Shown here: in pieces, positions 22,935-37,000 of the stretch
Layout: every line of letters starts with the position of its first letter
Position numbering within the stretch: position 1 is the stretch's first letter
Program-made: the position numbers and the translations under genes
DNA from: Mastigamoeba balamuthi
Taxonomy: Eukaryota; Evosea; Mastigamoebida; Mastigamoebidae
Reading direction: 5' to 3'
Length of the DNA stretch: 64,000 nt
Assembly (NCBI GenBank): GCA_902651635.1
Contig: CACRSC010000030.1
Coordinates: 406,641 to 470,640, forward strand
The notes under the pieces: generated by a model
What the model saw: only the letters and a program-made list of their open reading frames with translations
The model's database searches: none
What the model was told of the DNA's origin: nothing

Positions 22935-24692
22935 GCTGCGGCTGCTGCGGCGGCTGCGTAGTGGAGGAACTGCTGCTGCTGCTGCATCTGCATCTGCTGG
23001 CGCATCATGTAGGCCTGCTGCTGCGCCTGCTGCGCCTGCAGGGCGCCCGGCACGTACACGGGCACCGCCACCTGCACTGGCACCGCGCCTCCCATCTGCA
23101 TCTGCATCTGCAGCGCGTACTGCTGCGGCTGCTGCAGCCCCACCTGCATGGGCGACATGCCCTGCATGCCCTGCATTCCCTGCATGCCCTGCATGGGCTG
23201 CATTCCCTGCATGGCCTGGAGGGGCTGCATGGGCATGGCCTGCATGGGCTGCATGGCCCCCATGGCCTGCATGGACCCCATGGGCTGGAGGGGCTGCATG
23301 GGGGACATGGCGGGCTGCATGGGGAAGGCGGCCATCACGGGGGACATCAGGGGCAGCGGGGGGCGGGCGGCTGCCGCTGCGGGCGAGGCGGGGATGGCAG
23401 CGGGGACGCGGTCGGCCGTCTTGGCGCGCTTGGGCTCGGGCTGGGGCAGCTCGGGGTCGGGGCAGCTGGGGCGCTTGGGGGAGGCGGTCGCCTGGGCGAC
23501 GGCCTCTGCGGGCCCGGGCGCTGCCATGCGCAGGTTCCAGGGCGAGGGCGGCGGGGGCGCGGGGTAGGTGACGAGGGCCTCGTGGAACCACGCCAGGGCG
23601 CCCTCGTGGTCGCGCCCGTGCAGCAGCTCGTAGACGCGGACCATCGGGCTCGTCTTCCTGCTGCCCGCCTTGGTCGCCTCGGCCCTGCACATCCCGATCC
23701 GCACCACGCGGCACGTCGCTGCCTTCTGCCCCTCGTCCTGGGCCCTCACTGCCGCGTACACGCTCTCGTCGCAGACTGCGGCGGGTCCGTCAGCAACAGG
23801 GGGAAGAAGAGGGGGCTATTTTTATCGGCCGGAGTGTAGAAGCGCAGAAGAGAACGAGAAAACGGCCCCCGTGCCCGCTTTCGGCCGGCTAAGAATAGGG
23901 CCGGGGGAGAGAGCAAGCGCCGAAGAGCTGTGCCGTTCGCCGAGAGCACAAATCGGGAGCACTTCAAGTTTTCCAGCGAATTGCACAAAGCGTTAGGGCC
24001 GCCACGCCGATACCGCATCGAGAAAACACTTGTGTCCGCGAGGGGGCACTCCGCCCCCGCGCAAGGGCCACCCCCGCGCAGCCCCACGCACAGAGGGGGA
24101 GCGCCCAAGTGGCTCTGGTGGGCGAGCCGCCCCCAGAGCGCGCGGGAAATGCGGTGCAAAGCAAAGGCCCCCTGAGGAATGCCATAACTTATAAGCTCTG
24201 AGTAAAAATGTAAATTTAGGCGCAGGGGGGCGGGACAAACGGGCGGCCCCCGCGGCGCCAGGGCACGGCAGACCGCGGCACGCACGCGATTCGGGCGCAG
24301 CGCGGGGCGGGCGAGCGAAACCGAAACACAGCGCGGGCGCAGGCGGCCGGCACGGCGCCGAATTTTGGACGCCGACGGTATTTTTAAACCCTCTGAGAGC
24401 GCCGTTTGGTATTTCGGTCCTTTCAGGACCGAGAGCCCCCCGGGCACTGCGGGGGCAGGGGGCGGGGATAGGGCCAGCACTAGGGGAACGGGGCGGGGGG
24501 CGGGGGCAGCGGACCCTGCTCGATGGTGACGGTGCGGCGCTGGACCGAGTGGTCGTCCCAGCGGATGGCCTGGTAGGGCACGTTGTCGTTGACGGCGAGG
24601 CCCTTGATCGGGCTGGGCGTGTCCGACGAGGCCGCAGCCGCAGCCGCAGCCACGAACGTGGTGCCGCCCACAGCAGCAGCGTACTTCTCCAT
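21926..24692 (-). CDS. Unrecognised Q/M/A-rich low-complexity protein
   Basis: Two exons (24692-24515 and 23775-21926) join in phase to 675 residues. The N-terminus is alanine-rich, followed by DNVPYQAIRWDDHSVQRR. Exon 2 starts CDESVYAAVRAQDEGQK and continues with HGRDHEGALAWFHEAL, a short ordered-looking stretch. Residues of roughly 150-340 are MQPMQ/MQGMQ repeats and runs of 8-13 glutamines encoded by CAG. The last 200 residues are again non-repetitive and helix-rich. The family is unknown. Q-rich, prion-like stretches are common in transcription and RNA-granule proteins, but that is only a compositional hint. The 739-nt intron is long for this window, so exon 1 is less certain than exon 2. 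Confidence 0.55.
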
Positions 24693-25771
24693 TCAGGGGA
24701 GCCCCTGGAGCTCGAGAGGAGGAGGAGGGGGCTAGTGGGGGGTGGGATAGGGGGTTGTGCCCCTGCGTGTTTTTTTGCTATGTGGTGTGCAAGGGGGTAC
24801 GAGTTGCGATGTAAAGCAGACAAGTGGAAAAACCCGGGGGGTGCGCGGAGGGTCTCAGACCCGGCAGCTGACGAAACCACTAGAATTCTGCTTATCCGAT
24901 TTTTACCGGCACGAATCCGGAGCCGCCCCCCAGCATCAGCAGCGCCTTCTCTGAGAACACCCCCTCTTAAAACCCCCCGTGACGTCTTCAGACCCCCACG
25001 TGCCTGTTCCTGCGACGACGCGCACCCTCCACGCCACGTGGCCCCCTCGAGCCAAGCGGCCCAGCAGCAGAGTTGTGTCGGACACTGGGGGGAGGGGGAG
25101 CGAGCCCAGCGACCCCGAGTGTCCCCCAGCGAGTGGCAATGGCTCGGGAGGCGTTCTGTTGCCGCCGGAGAGGCCCGCAACGGGCAAAGTGCGGCACCGG
25201 GGGGCACGGAGACCCTCGGCCGCCCTCTCCCGCTGCCCGGAATAGCTCCCGAGGCCTCCCGGACACCCCCGGGGCTCACAGGCGTCAGCATGAGGTGGGC
25301 AACTGCCGGGCGAGGCTCAGCGGGGCCCCGGAGGGCCGGGCAAGTGCCCCCCCAGCCCCCGGGAGCGATCACCGGAATGCCGATAAGAGCGGAGCGGGCG
25401 AGCAGCGAGCGTCTGGGGCGCAGCGCAGGGACACCGAGGGGCACCGGCGGGCACAGAGGGCGCGGGGCGAGAGGGGCGGGGGCCGAGGGGCAGCCGGGGG
25501 AGGCGCAGGGACCGGGGACGGGAGTGCGGTGCAATGCAGGGCGCGAGGGCCGGGAGGGCGAGGCCCAATGCGGTATGGGCGGAGAGCGATCGCCGCGAGT
25601 GCCGCCCGATGCGGTGAAGACCAAAGCACAGCCGCTCGGCCCGCACTCCCAGCACCTGGCGGCGTGGCCGGAGCACCTCCCGCACCGTCCTTGGGGTGCG
25701 CTGGTGGCGGGGCCGGGGCAGAGACGGCGCCTCAGCGTGGTGGCCTCTGGAGGGATTTGCGGTGAAAAAAG
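24693..25771. other. GC-rich intergenic region without supported gene
   Basis: About 1.1 kb between the Q/M-rich gene start and tRNA-Phe. Long open frames exist on both strands because stop codons are rare in GC-rich DNA. None has recognisable motifs or consistent splice structure. Confidence 0.5.
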
Positions 25772-25844
25772 TGCGACCTGCCGGGATTGAACCAGCGACC
25801 TTTAGATCTTCAGTCTAACGCGCTACCAGCTGCGCCAAGGTCGC
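25772..25844 (-). tRNA. tRNA-Phe (GAA)
   Basis: A 73-nt tRNA. The acceptor stem pairs GCGACCT with AGGTCGC, the discriminator base is A, and the anticodon loop CTGAAGA gives GAA. The D-loop has AGCTGGTAGCG and the T-arm has GGTTCAATCCC, matching internal promoter boxes A and B. It is followed on its own strand by CTTTTTT, a pol III terminator. No intron. The RNA sequence is identical to the copy at 43698. Confidence 0.97.
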
Positions 25845-25927
25845 ATTCACATCTCAAGTAAGCGCGACCCCCCTCGGCAAGCCGCCCGTCGACCGGAAGA
25901 AAACCGCAGTTTGATTTTCAGATTTGG

Positions 25928-25935
25928 CGATATTT
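25928..25935 (+). promoter_or_regulatory. Candidate GATATTT promoter element
   Basis: CGATATTT lies 88 nt upstream of the kinase start, similar in core and distance to elements before several other genes here. Function is not shown. Confidence 0.25.
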
Positions 25936-26022
25936 GCCCGGAGATTGCGATGGCGTGGCAGACGGCGGCGTACCCGAAACTCTGCGTTTGGTCTGTTTGG
26001 CGTGGGGCGCTGCGGCGGAGAG

Positions 26023-28822
<2,800 letters not shown>

Positions 28823-29379
28823 GGGCTCCAGGGGAGCTGCGTTTGTGAGAATGTAGTCGCGATCGTCCCTCGGCACCACTCTGGCTTTGATAACACCAAC
28901 AACAGCAGTTGCACACTTCCCCCCTCCCTTGAGTTTGCCTCCAGGGTCTCGACTTGGGGTCCGTTCCGGCCCACAGCTCTGATACACTCTTATTCACCCA
29001 ATCCATTGGTCTTTTTCAGACGAGCTGCCTGTTTGAGTTGCGCGGCGATGGTGTTGAAAGCTCGTGGTGGACTAACACGTTCAGAAAAAACGGTAATGTC
29101 ACTTGAACAGCAGTTCTGCAAACGATCAAAGAAAATAAACGGTTTTGCCACGTGGACAAAGAGGATGTTTCCTCCCCTCTCCTCTAGAGGAGATGATCCA
29201 ATCCGCCACGAGTCAATTGAGCGCGCCCGAGCCCAGAGGATCGTGACATCACGGGTGCGAAATCTCGAGATATTAGTTGAATCGGGGGGCCCGAAAAAAG
29301 GGGTTCTTTGTTGTTTCACCGAACACCAGCACATCCTCCAACGCGAGAGGAGCACCCCCCCCCCACGCTACGCGACAAG
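28823..29379. other. Spacer with SKP1 upstream region
   Basis: No gene is supported. A GAGATATT at 29267-29274 lies 106 nt upstream of the SKP1 start and fits the recurring GATATYT core. A GAGTCAATTGAGC at about 29211 resembles the intron branch element and could mark a 5'-UTR intron. Confidence 0.35.
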
Positions 29380-30689
29380 ATGGCCGAGAAGAAGAAGGTC
29401 GTGCTGCAGTCCTCGGACGAGCAGAAGTTCGAGGTCGACCTCGAGATCGCCAACATGGCCATCACCCTCAAGAACATGCTCGAGGGTCCGCTGCCCCCCC
29501 CTGCCCCCCGCGCCTATTTCTTCATCCCCCACTTCCTCCACCGCCCGGCGGCCCCTCGTCGCCCAGCGCGGCGCGGGCGGCGGTATCTTGCGGATTGTTT
29601 CCTGGATTTGCTGCCACGTCAGCAGCGATTGATTTGACGTTTTGGACACGGGGGCCTCCGCGCGCGCGGCGTCGACCGAACGCACCCGAGCGCCCGGCGC
29701 TCTCCTTTGCGCGCGCTCGGCCGGTGAAGGGCACTTTCCGGCCCCCCGTGGGAGACGGCCTGCAGCCCCTCCCCCGGCGCATGGCTGCGGGAGGCGGAAT
29801 TAGCGGCGGCGGAGCGCAACTAACGGCCCCCGGGCGCCCGTTAATAATTCGATCCAATTCAATTTCGGTATTTGAATTGGCCGCAATAAAGAAAAGTACC
29901 CGCGGTTGGCGCAATTTGAGGAGGGGGAGAAGCAGCAGCAGCCCCCCTGCGTCCCCTGCGTGCCCTGCGCCACGCGGTGCGCTGACACGAGGACGCGGCG
30001 CAGACATACAGACGGCGGACACGGCGATACCGCTGCCCAACGTGACGGGGAAGATACTGACCAAGGTGATTGAGTACTGCGAGTACCACCGCGCGCACCC
30101 CGTGCCCGAGTCGGACCGCCCCAAGGACGACAAGGCCCGCCTCGACGAGCCCATCCTCCCCTGGGACCAGGAGTTCTGCAAGGTCGAGCTCCCCACCCTC
30201 TTCGAGCTCATCCTCGTGCGTCCCTTCCTCCCTCCCTCTCTCCTGTCCCCCTCATCCCCCACGCCACGTCAGGCCGCGTCATGCCGCCAGAGAGATTGGG
30301 GGGCAGGCAAATTGAGATTCTTGGGTGACGTGGCGGGGATTGTAATGGTTAATGTGGTGGCTAATATGTGCACCCTCCCCCCGTGGCACGTGGGCTAACG
30401 GGGCCCGTTGTGGGGAGCACAGGCGGCCAACTACCTGGACATCAAGCCGCTGCTGGACCTGACGTGCCGCACGGTGGCGAACATGATCAAGGGCAAGACC
30501 CCCGAGGAGATACGCAAGACGTTCAGTGCGTGGCCTCAGCGCAGCCAGAGATCAATTGAGAGGGGCGATTGGGGGCGACTGGACTAACGGCGGTGGGGGG
30601 GGGGGCACTGCGCAGACATCAAGAACGACTTCACACCCGAGGAGGAGGAGCAGGTGCGCAAGGAGAACGAGTGGTGCGAGAACCCCTGA
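29380..30689 (+). CDS. SKP1: SKP1, SCF ubiquitin ligase adaptor
   Basis: Four exons (29380-29485, 30004-30215, 30423-30525, 30616-30689) give 164 residues, the usual SKP1 length. The protein matches SKP1 along its whole length: [18 protein letters not shown], then [73 protein letters not shown], and the end [19 protein letters not shown]. It has the BTB/POZ-like fold that binds cullin and the C-terminal helices that bind F-box proteins in SCF E3 ligases. Intron 1 is long (518 nt) and contains GATTGATTTGACG. The other introns are about 90-210 nt with GTGCG donors. Phases are 1, 0, 1. Confidence 0.98.
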
Positions 30690-31365
30690 AGAGGGGGCAG
30701 GCCAGGCGGACTAGGGCGACGGCGGCAGCGATGGCCTAGCAAGCAGAGTGGAAACAGAGAACCCGGAGGAGAGCGGGCAGAGGGCTGGGGCGGCAGACAC
30801 GCACCACCACCACCCCCCCACCCCCAGCTCCCCCAGCACCCCCGCCTCCCACACAGCCGAGGCGGGAGCCCCGTCAGACTTCACAGCACAAAGATACCCA
30901 ATTGCCATCCGCTGCGGGTGCGCCGTTGAGTTGCACTGCCACTGCCACTGCCTCTGCCTCTGCCACTGCACTGCGAGCGTCTGCCCATGGGGCGGCTACA
31001 TGGGTCTCTATGGTCGGTGCGAAGCCACAGCAGGGGTCCCTGGCTGGCTGTCTTGGGGTGCCGGGCACCAAGAGAGCCGGCAGGGAGGCTGTGGCATAGA
31101 GGGGGCCACAGCCTCTACAGAAGGAAGCCCTGCGGAGACAAGCGAGATCCTTGGACCCTTTTTGACAAGCCCCACATCAGTTGACCCCGGGGTGACAGCA
31201 GTCACAGACAACAGGAGTCGAGCATTCAAAATAGCAATACCGTGGGCGCGGTGGGTGGGTGTCTTTGCTTAACCCGGGAGGTGTACCGCCGCACCTCGCC
31301 CCTCTGCACAGCTTAGGAAACAACAGACTCTGGGGGAGGAGGAGGAGGAGGAGGCAATTGAATAT
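30690..31365. other. Convergent spacer SKP1 / next gene
   Basis: About 680 nt between two 3' ends. It holds low-complexity ACC and TGCCAC stretches near 30810 and 30940. No gene or RNA was recognised. Confidence 0.5.
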
Positions 31366-33389
31366 CTACATGCGCGAGAGCAGCTGCTCCTTGAGCAGGC
31401 GGACCTGCAGCAGCCTCTGGAACTGCTGCTCCTCGAACCGCTCCAGCTGCTCCAGCAGCGCCGCGTCGACGGCCCCCACGCCGCCGCTGGCGTCGGGGCA
31501 CGCGCTGGGGTCCAGCGGCACGCGGTTGTCGCCCCCGCTGCCGCTGCCCCCGCTGCTCTCCTCGGCGGCGGCCGCAGACGACACAGAGACCCCGCCGCCC
31601 GGCTGCACGAGCGCCTTGAGCTCCGGGTCCGACGCAAACGCCACCAGGGGGTCGATGGATGTCACGGGCGACGCCGAGAGGCTGGGCGCGGGGGCGTCAA
31701 TTGAACTGGGCTCGCGGGGGGCGCGGAATACCTGATGGGGGACATCGGGGGGCAGAGGGACGAAAAAGAGGGCACGCCAAGCGCGGGCCTCGGGCGCGGC
31801 TGGACCAGCAGCGCCTCGCTCGTGTTGAGGACGCTCTGGGGTATCGGGAGGCGCGGCGGGACCAGCGTCCCGGCGATGGGGGACGAGCGGATGATGCGGG
31901 GCAGAGGCGCCGAGGTGTTGGGGGGCGACGATCGCTTCGAGGGCTTGGAGCACAGCGACAGCGGCTCCGAGAAGACGCGCGCCGCCACCCTGCCGTCGTC
32001 AGAGCGCAGCTCGAACCCCAGCACGACCTTGCCCCCGAGGTGGAGCCGTGACGAGTTGCAGTGCCTGCGGGGCCGGGGCGGCGGTTTCCGTAAATTTCTC
32101 ACCCCCGAAAGCCAAAAATAGAGACCCGGCGATCTGCAATTGAATCAAGGGAAAACTCACAAGCACCGATAGGCGCGGAAAACACCGCACGAGCAGATAC
32201 ACCTTACAAACGCGGCACTATTCGCCGCTCTGCCCCGGCGCGGGGATTGGGCGGAAACCGCAAAAATGTAAAAGCTGTAAAAACGGGCCTTCCCAGAAGA
32301 ACAATGACTCGGAAAAGCCGAGCGGCCCGCCCGTTTTACCGCGGCGGGGCATGAACGCCCCCGGGCGCGACGAGTGTGGGGTGCGGGGCTCTGGCGGAGT
32401 CGTGGCGCACGAGCGGCAGTGGTCGAATGTGAATACTGTGCGGCCGTTGGCGCTGTCGACCAGCAGCGCCGCGTTGATGTCCGTAACTCCGAGCGTCACG
32501 TTGGACGAGCGCGTCTTGCAGCACCTCGAGCACGGCTCCAGCTCTGCAGGAGCCAGGCGGGGGTAAGCGACCGAGCCACGCGCGCCGCGCCGGGTGGCCC
32601 TGGGGCAGCGCCCCGGGGCTTGCCGGAAATACCAGGCTCAGGGGCTCGGGGTGCACCCAAAAACAGCGCAGAGGGCGGGTAACACGAACTTCAAACGACA
32701 AGACCCCGAACAAAACGTCAGCGTACGCTTGGTCTCGTCGCCCTCGAGGTAGACGGCCGAGCGGAACCCCGCGCCCCACACGTCCTCTGCGGAGAGCCCG
32801 TGCTCCACGAGCCACGCCGAGCCCACGCTCAGGGTGACCTGCGCGGCACAGAGAGAGAAGAGAGGGCTGCTTTAGAACACCCTGGAGTGAGCCCCCTGCC
32901 CTACAGAAACAGAGGAGCCCCTTCTGTCCTCATTCCTCATTCAGGGAAAAAACGGGTAACTCGCAGGGGGCTGGGGCTTGGGGCTGCGCCCTGGGGTGGA
33001 ACGGGCCTCCCCGAGCACGGGAGCCCCCGAGAGCCACCCCCCACCCCGTCCCCTCTCCCCCCCTCTCCTTACGCCCCAACCGGGGCGAAAAACGGGTAAC
33101 AAGCGTGCAGCATGGCTGTGGGCAGCCACGGGGTGGGTGCTAGGTAGCCATGGCATGGGTGGCATGGGTGGCATGGGTGGGCGTGGGGCTGTGCCTGGAA
33201 GGGGGAGGCCAGGAAGATCTTGGAGGGGGCCACGCAGAGGGCGGGGGCCAGGGAGGGGCGCAGGGCGGCGCTGCTGGTGGCGTCCTTGGGGTCTGCGGGG
33301 CTGGCGAGGGTCTCGGCCCTTGCGGGCTGGCGCTCAGCGGGCGACAGGCCGCGCGCTGCGCAGCCCTGCTCGTCGTAGGCGTACTCCAT
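31366..33389 (-). CDS. Possible Ig-fold-type DNA-binding regulator, unassigned
   Basis: At least five exons are inferred: 33389-33195, 32837 to about 32712, about 32552-32410, about 32066-31780 and about 31736-31366. Their joined frame reads SPFQVTLSVGSAWLVEHGLS, then EPCSRCCKTRSSNVTLGV, TVFTFDHCRSHCNSS, RLHLGGKVVLGFELR and SEPLSLCSKPSKR. An all-beta domain ending in an (I/C)SKPSKR strand is seen in several transcription-factor folds, such as CSL. Here the match is only suggestive, and I could not assign a family. The C-terminal part is serine/alanine-rich with a final leucine/glutamine helix. Intron 1 would be GC-AG (donor GCACAG). Intron 3, with donor GTGCGCCAC, restores the frame exactly. 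The ATG at 33389 opens MEYAYDEQGCAARGLS. Confidence 0.5.
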
Positions 33390-34041
33390 CGGCCCTGCCC
33401 TCTCCGAATCGCGTCTGCCGCGTGCGCTCGGCGCTCCCCGGGGCGTGCAGGCCGAGGCGGAGCAGAGGGACAAGAGGTATGGGGGGGAGAAGTGGGGTGC
33501 AGAGATGTGGAGGGGGTGAGTGTTCTCTCCGCCTCCGGATAAAGAAATGTCTGCGAACGGGGGCTCCCCGCTCCTCGGAAAATGACGTCACAGCGGTTCG
33601 CGTTTTGCAGAGCTACGCGCTGCGAGGGGTGGTGGCTCACCCCGGGGGCCACGCCCCGCTGCCCGCCGGGGGGGGCTGCGGGCACGGGAAAAGCGGTGGC
33701 CCCTACATTTCCGCGGGGGCAGCGCTGCAAGGGGCATCGGCGCTGCTCCCAATGCGGCCAGCGCTGCCCGATCGGGGGCCCCGAGCCCCGAGCCCAACGC
33801 GCCCCCCGGGCATTCTGGGAGAGCGTCCACGCGCCCGGCATTGCGCGGCGACTGCACCCCCCGCGGCCCCTGCGCGGCTCCGCCCCCCTGCGCCCCTCCC
33901 GAGGCCCCACAGCACCGAGAGCACCGATACCACTGAGGCCACCGAGAGCACCCGAAGAGCAGCCGCGGCAACCGGCACACAAACGTCACCCGCGATTGAC
34001 GTCATCACCCGTGACGTGGGGGCGGCGGGGATAAGGGGCCG
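33390..34041. other. Spacer upstream of the possible regulator
   Basis: About 650 nt, GC-rich. It should contain the promoter of the regulator gene and the 3' end of the DZIP1-like gene. No gene was recognised on either strand. Confidence 0.5.
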
Positions 34042-37000
34042 CTAGGCCTGGATGGTCTCCTCGTCCCAGTTGTAGTCGTCGTCGTCGCCGCCGCCGCCGG
34101 GCTTGGGCTGCGGCGCCTGCGCCACCACGGGCTTCTCGTCCCGGCTCCCCATCAGCTCCTCGTCGACGTCGTCGCCGCCCCCGTGCGCGGCCGCCACGTC
34201 GTCGTCGTCGTCGTCGTCGGCGCCCCCGTGCGCAGCAGCAACGTCGTCGTCGTCTTCGTCGTCGTCGCCGCCGCCCGCGCCAGAGACCTTCTCGCTGTCG
34301 TCTTGGTCGTCGCCGTCGCCGTCGTCGTCATGGCTCGCTGCAGCGTCCCCGTCATCGCTGTCGACTTGGCCGTGGCCTGCGGCGCCCTCGTCGTCCTCGT
34401 CATCGACGACGCCGCCCGAGGCGTCGTGGAGCTCCTCGATGTCCTCCACGTCGACGTCATCCTTGCCGTCGCCGTCGTCCGGCGCGGCCGTCTTCTTGCT
34501 GGCTGGCAGCGGCGGGTTCGACACTGGCGACTTGTCGTCGTCATCGTCGTCGTCGTGGACGCCGTCGTCGTCTGCGTCGACCTCCGCCTCCTCGTCGTCG
34601 TCTTCCTGGTCCTCCTGGCTGGGTATCGCTATGTCGTCTTCGTCCTCGCCCACGCCCACGAGGTCCTCGTCCTCGTCCTCGTCCTCGCCGTCGCCGTCGC
34701 CGGGGCCTGGCGTGGCGCTGGCGCTGGGCTTGTGCGGCGTTGGCGTTGGCTCGGAGTAGTCCTCCTCCTCAAGGTCGTCGATCCGGGGCATTTCCTTCCG
34801 CCCTGCCGCCGCTGGCGCCGGAGACGCGGCCGGCGCGGCCTTGCCCTTTGCTGGCGTTGGCACCGGTGAGCCCCCGAACTCGTCGTCGTCGTCGTCTTCG
34901 GCGCTCTCCACGTCCTCGATGTCGTCGTCCTCGTCGCTGGGCTGCTCTGCAGCCCGGGGCTTGGGCCGCGACATGATGGGCTTGGCCACGACGGGCACCC
35001 GCTGCGCCGGCCTCTGCTGGTCCCGCTCGGCGTCCCGCGACTGCAGTATCGCGTCGGCGACGGCCTGCCGCCGGGGGAGGAGGGGCGACGACGCTCAGTT
35101 GCGCCGACAACTCGCGTTGGGGTTCTGAAAAAACCAAGTGCGCGCACTGCAGTCTCGCCGTCGTCAAACTCGTCGTCCTCGGGCAGCTGCGAGGGCTGCA
35201 GGCGCGACGGCGGCACCTCGTCCTCGTCGGGAGAGTCGTCGATCTCGCCCAGCTCGTCGTCGTCGTCGTTGTCGAGCTCCTCGAGCTTCGCGCCGTCGGC
35301 CCCGCCGCCCATCGCCGCCATGTCGAGCGCCCCCGACCTCAGAGAGCGGTCCGTCGTCGGCGCAGAGCTCCTGGGCGTCGCTGACGCGCTGCTGCCGTCG
35401 TCCTTCTTCCGGGGGCTGAAGAACTGGCTCTGAGCAGGAGAGTTAGAATCAATTGATAAATGGTAAACTGAGCACTTTGATTCTGCCCAGGGCTCCCATG
35501 AGGCCCTTCTTCCTTGCCGACGCCGGAGATGTCTCGGCCTCTGGCGCAGGAGCGGTGCTGAGGCCTGGAGGTGCCCCGGCTCCCTTCTGCGCCGCCACCG
35601 GTCCTCCAGTCCGCTGTGGTTCCACACAGGCTCGTGAGTGCCCTCTGGCTTCTCCCGACTTGGAAAATAATGAACACAAGAACTGCAACGGGAAGAAGAA
35701 ACAAAGTGCGAGAGCTCACCGCCCGCGGGGACTCGGACACGCTCTCGTCGGACTCGGAGGCGACTGGCTTCTGGGCTGCTGCGGCTGCGGCTGCCGGGCG
35801 CTCTGGGGGGAAGTCGCCCCAGGGGTTTTCCGACTCGTTGCTGCTGTCCGCTGGCCTCTGCGCCCGCTGCGCTCCGGGTGGCGTGGGAAGCACCTTAACC
35901 GCGTTCTTGGGCACCCCCATGGGCCTCCCGGTTGCCTCTCGCTGCTGTTGCTGCTGCTGCTGCTGCTGCGCACGACGGGCGTCGTACTCCGCTTTGGGGA
36001 CGGGGCGCAGGGGAGGAGGGCCCTCGGAGTAGTCGTAGTCCTCGTCGGCACGGCCAGAGAGGGGCTGCTGCATCTGCGGGCCCTCGTCTGCCAGAGAGTA
36101 GTCGTCCGCGAGACTCCCCAGTATCTCCCTCTCGAGCCTGCTCGTGCTCTGGCGTACAGGCGTGCGTGCCAACCACCACAAGGATCAACAGAGAGCACAG
36201 TGGCAGGGGACAATTGCAGAGCACCGCGACAAGCCCGGTAAATGAATACAGGGCACTGGCAGGGAATCAGCGCAGAAGAGCTGAGCTCGCGGACGAAGGC
36301 GCCGCAACAACGCAGCTGGCGGGCACGGGGACGACAGCAGCAACAGGCGCACCTTGGGAGGGAGCCACTCCGGCGAGGAGAGGACAGAGATGTCGTCGGT
36401 GGGCATCTGGTCCCTCTGCTCGTAGCCCGCCGGAAGCCTCTGCGCCTGCGCGAGGCTGGCCTGCGACTGCGACGCCTGCGCCTTGAGCTCCTCCGCGGCA
36501 GCCCGCAGCCTGTCCACCAGCGGCGGCGGCGGCACGATGCGCTCGCGCTGGCAGTACCCGCTCATCAACTGCTCGACCTCGAGCTCCGTGTTGGGCCTCG
36601 CATCCCGCAGCTCCTGCGATCTTTTCTGCTCGATAAACTGCGCGAGCCCAAATCAATTGATTTCCTATGAAAAAAGGCAGGAGGTACTTCGATGAGACCG
36701 AGATACTGTTCGGGCGTGAGGCTGTTGCCGATGGCGTGCAGCTTCGACAGGGTGGCCTGAAGAAGCTCGTTGATCTCGGACCTCACCTGTCCGACCTCCT
36801 CCTCCGAGTGCGGGTACCGCGACAGCAGGTACAGCTTGTCCTTGATCGGCGCGTCTGGGGAACTGCTTAGATAACTGAATCAATTGATCTCGTCGAGGCG
36901 GGGAGCCAACAAGTTGCATTGGGGTCGTCCAGCTTGATTGTCCGTTCCTTTGGCGCGGGCGCAGCAACGACGGGCTCTGCAACGCCAACGCACAGCCTGT

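Noticed and set aside
22880-22935. CAG/CTG triplet run as a microsatellite feature
   Set aside because: It encodes a glutamine run within a long open frame, so it was recorded as part of the protein rather than a separate repeat.
23993-25624. 543-residue minus-strand open frame upstream of the Q/M-rich gene
   Set aside because: Composition is proline/arginine-rich as expected from random GC-rich DNA, with no domain and no start with a plausible upstream signal.
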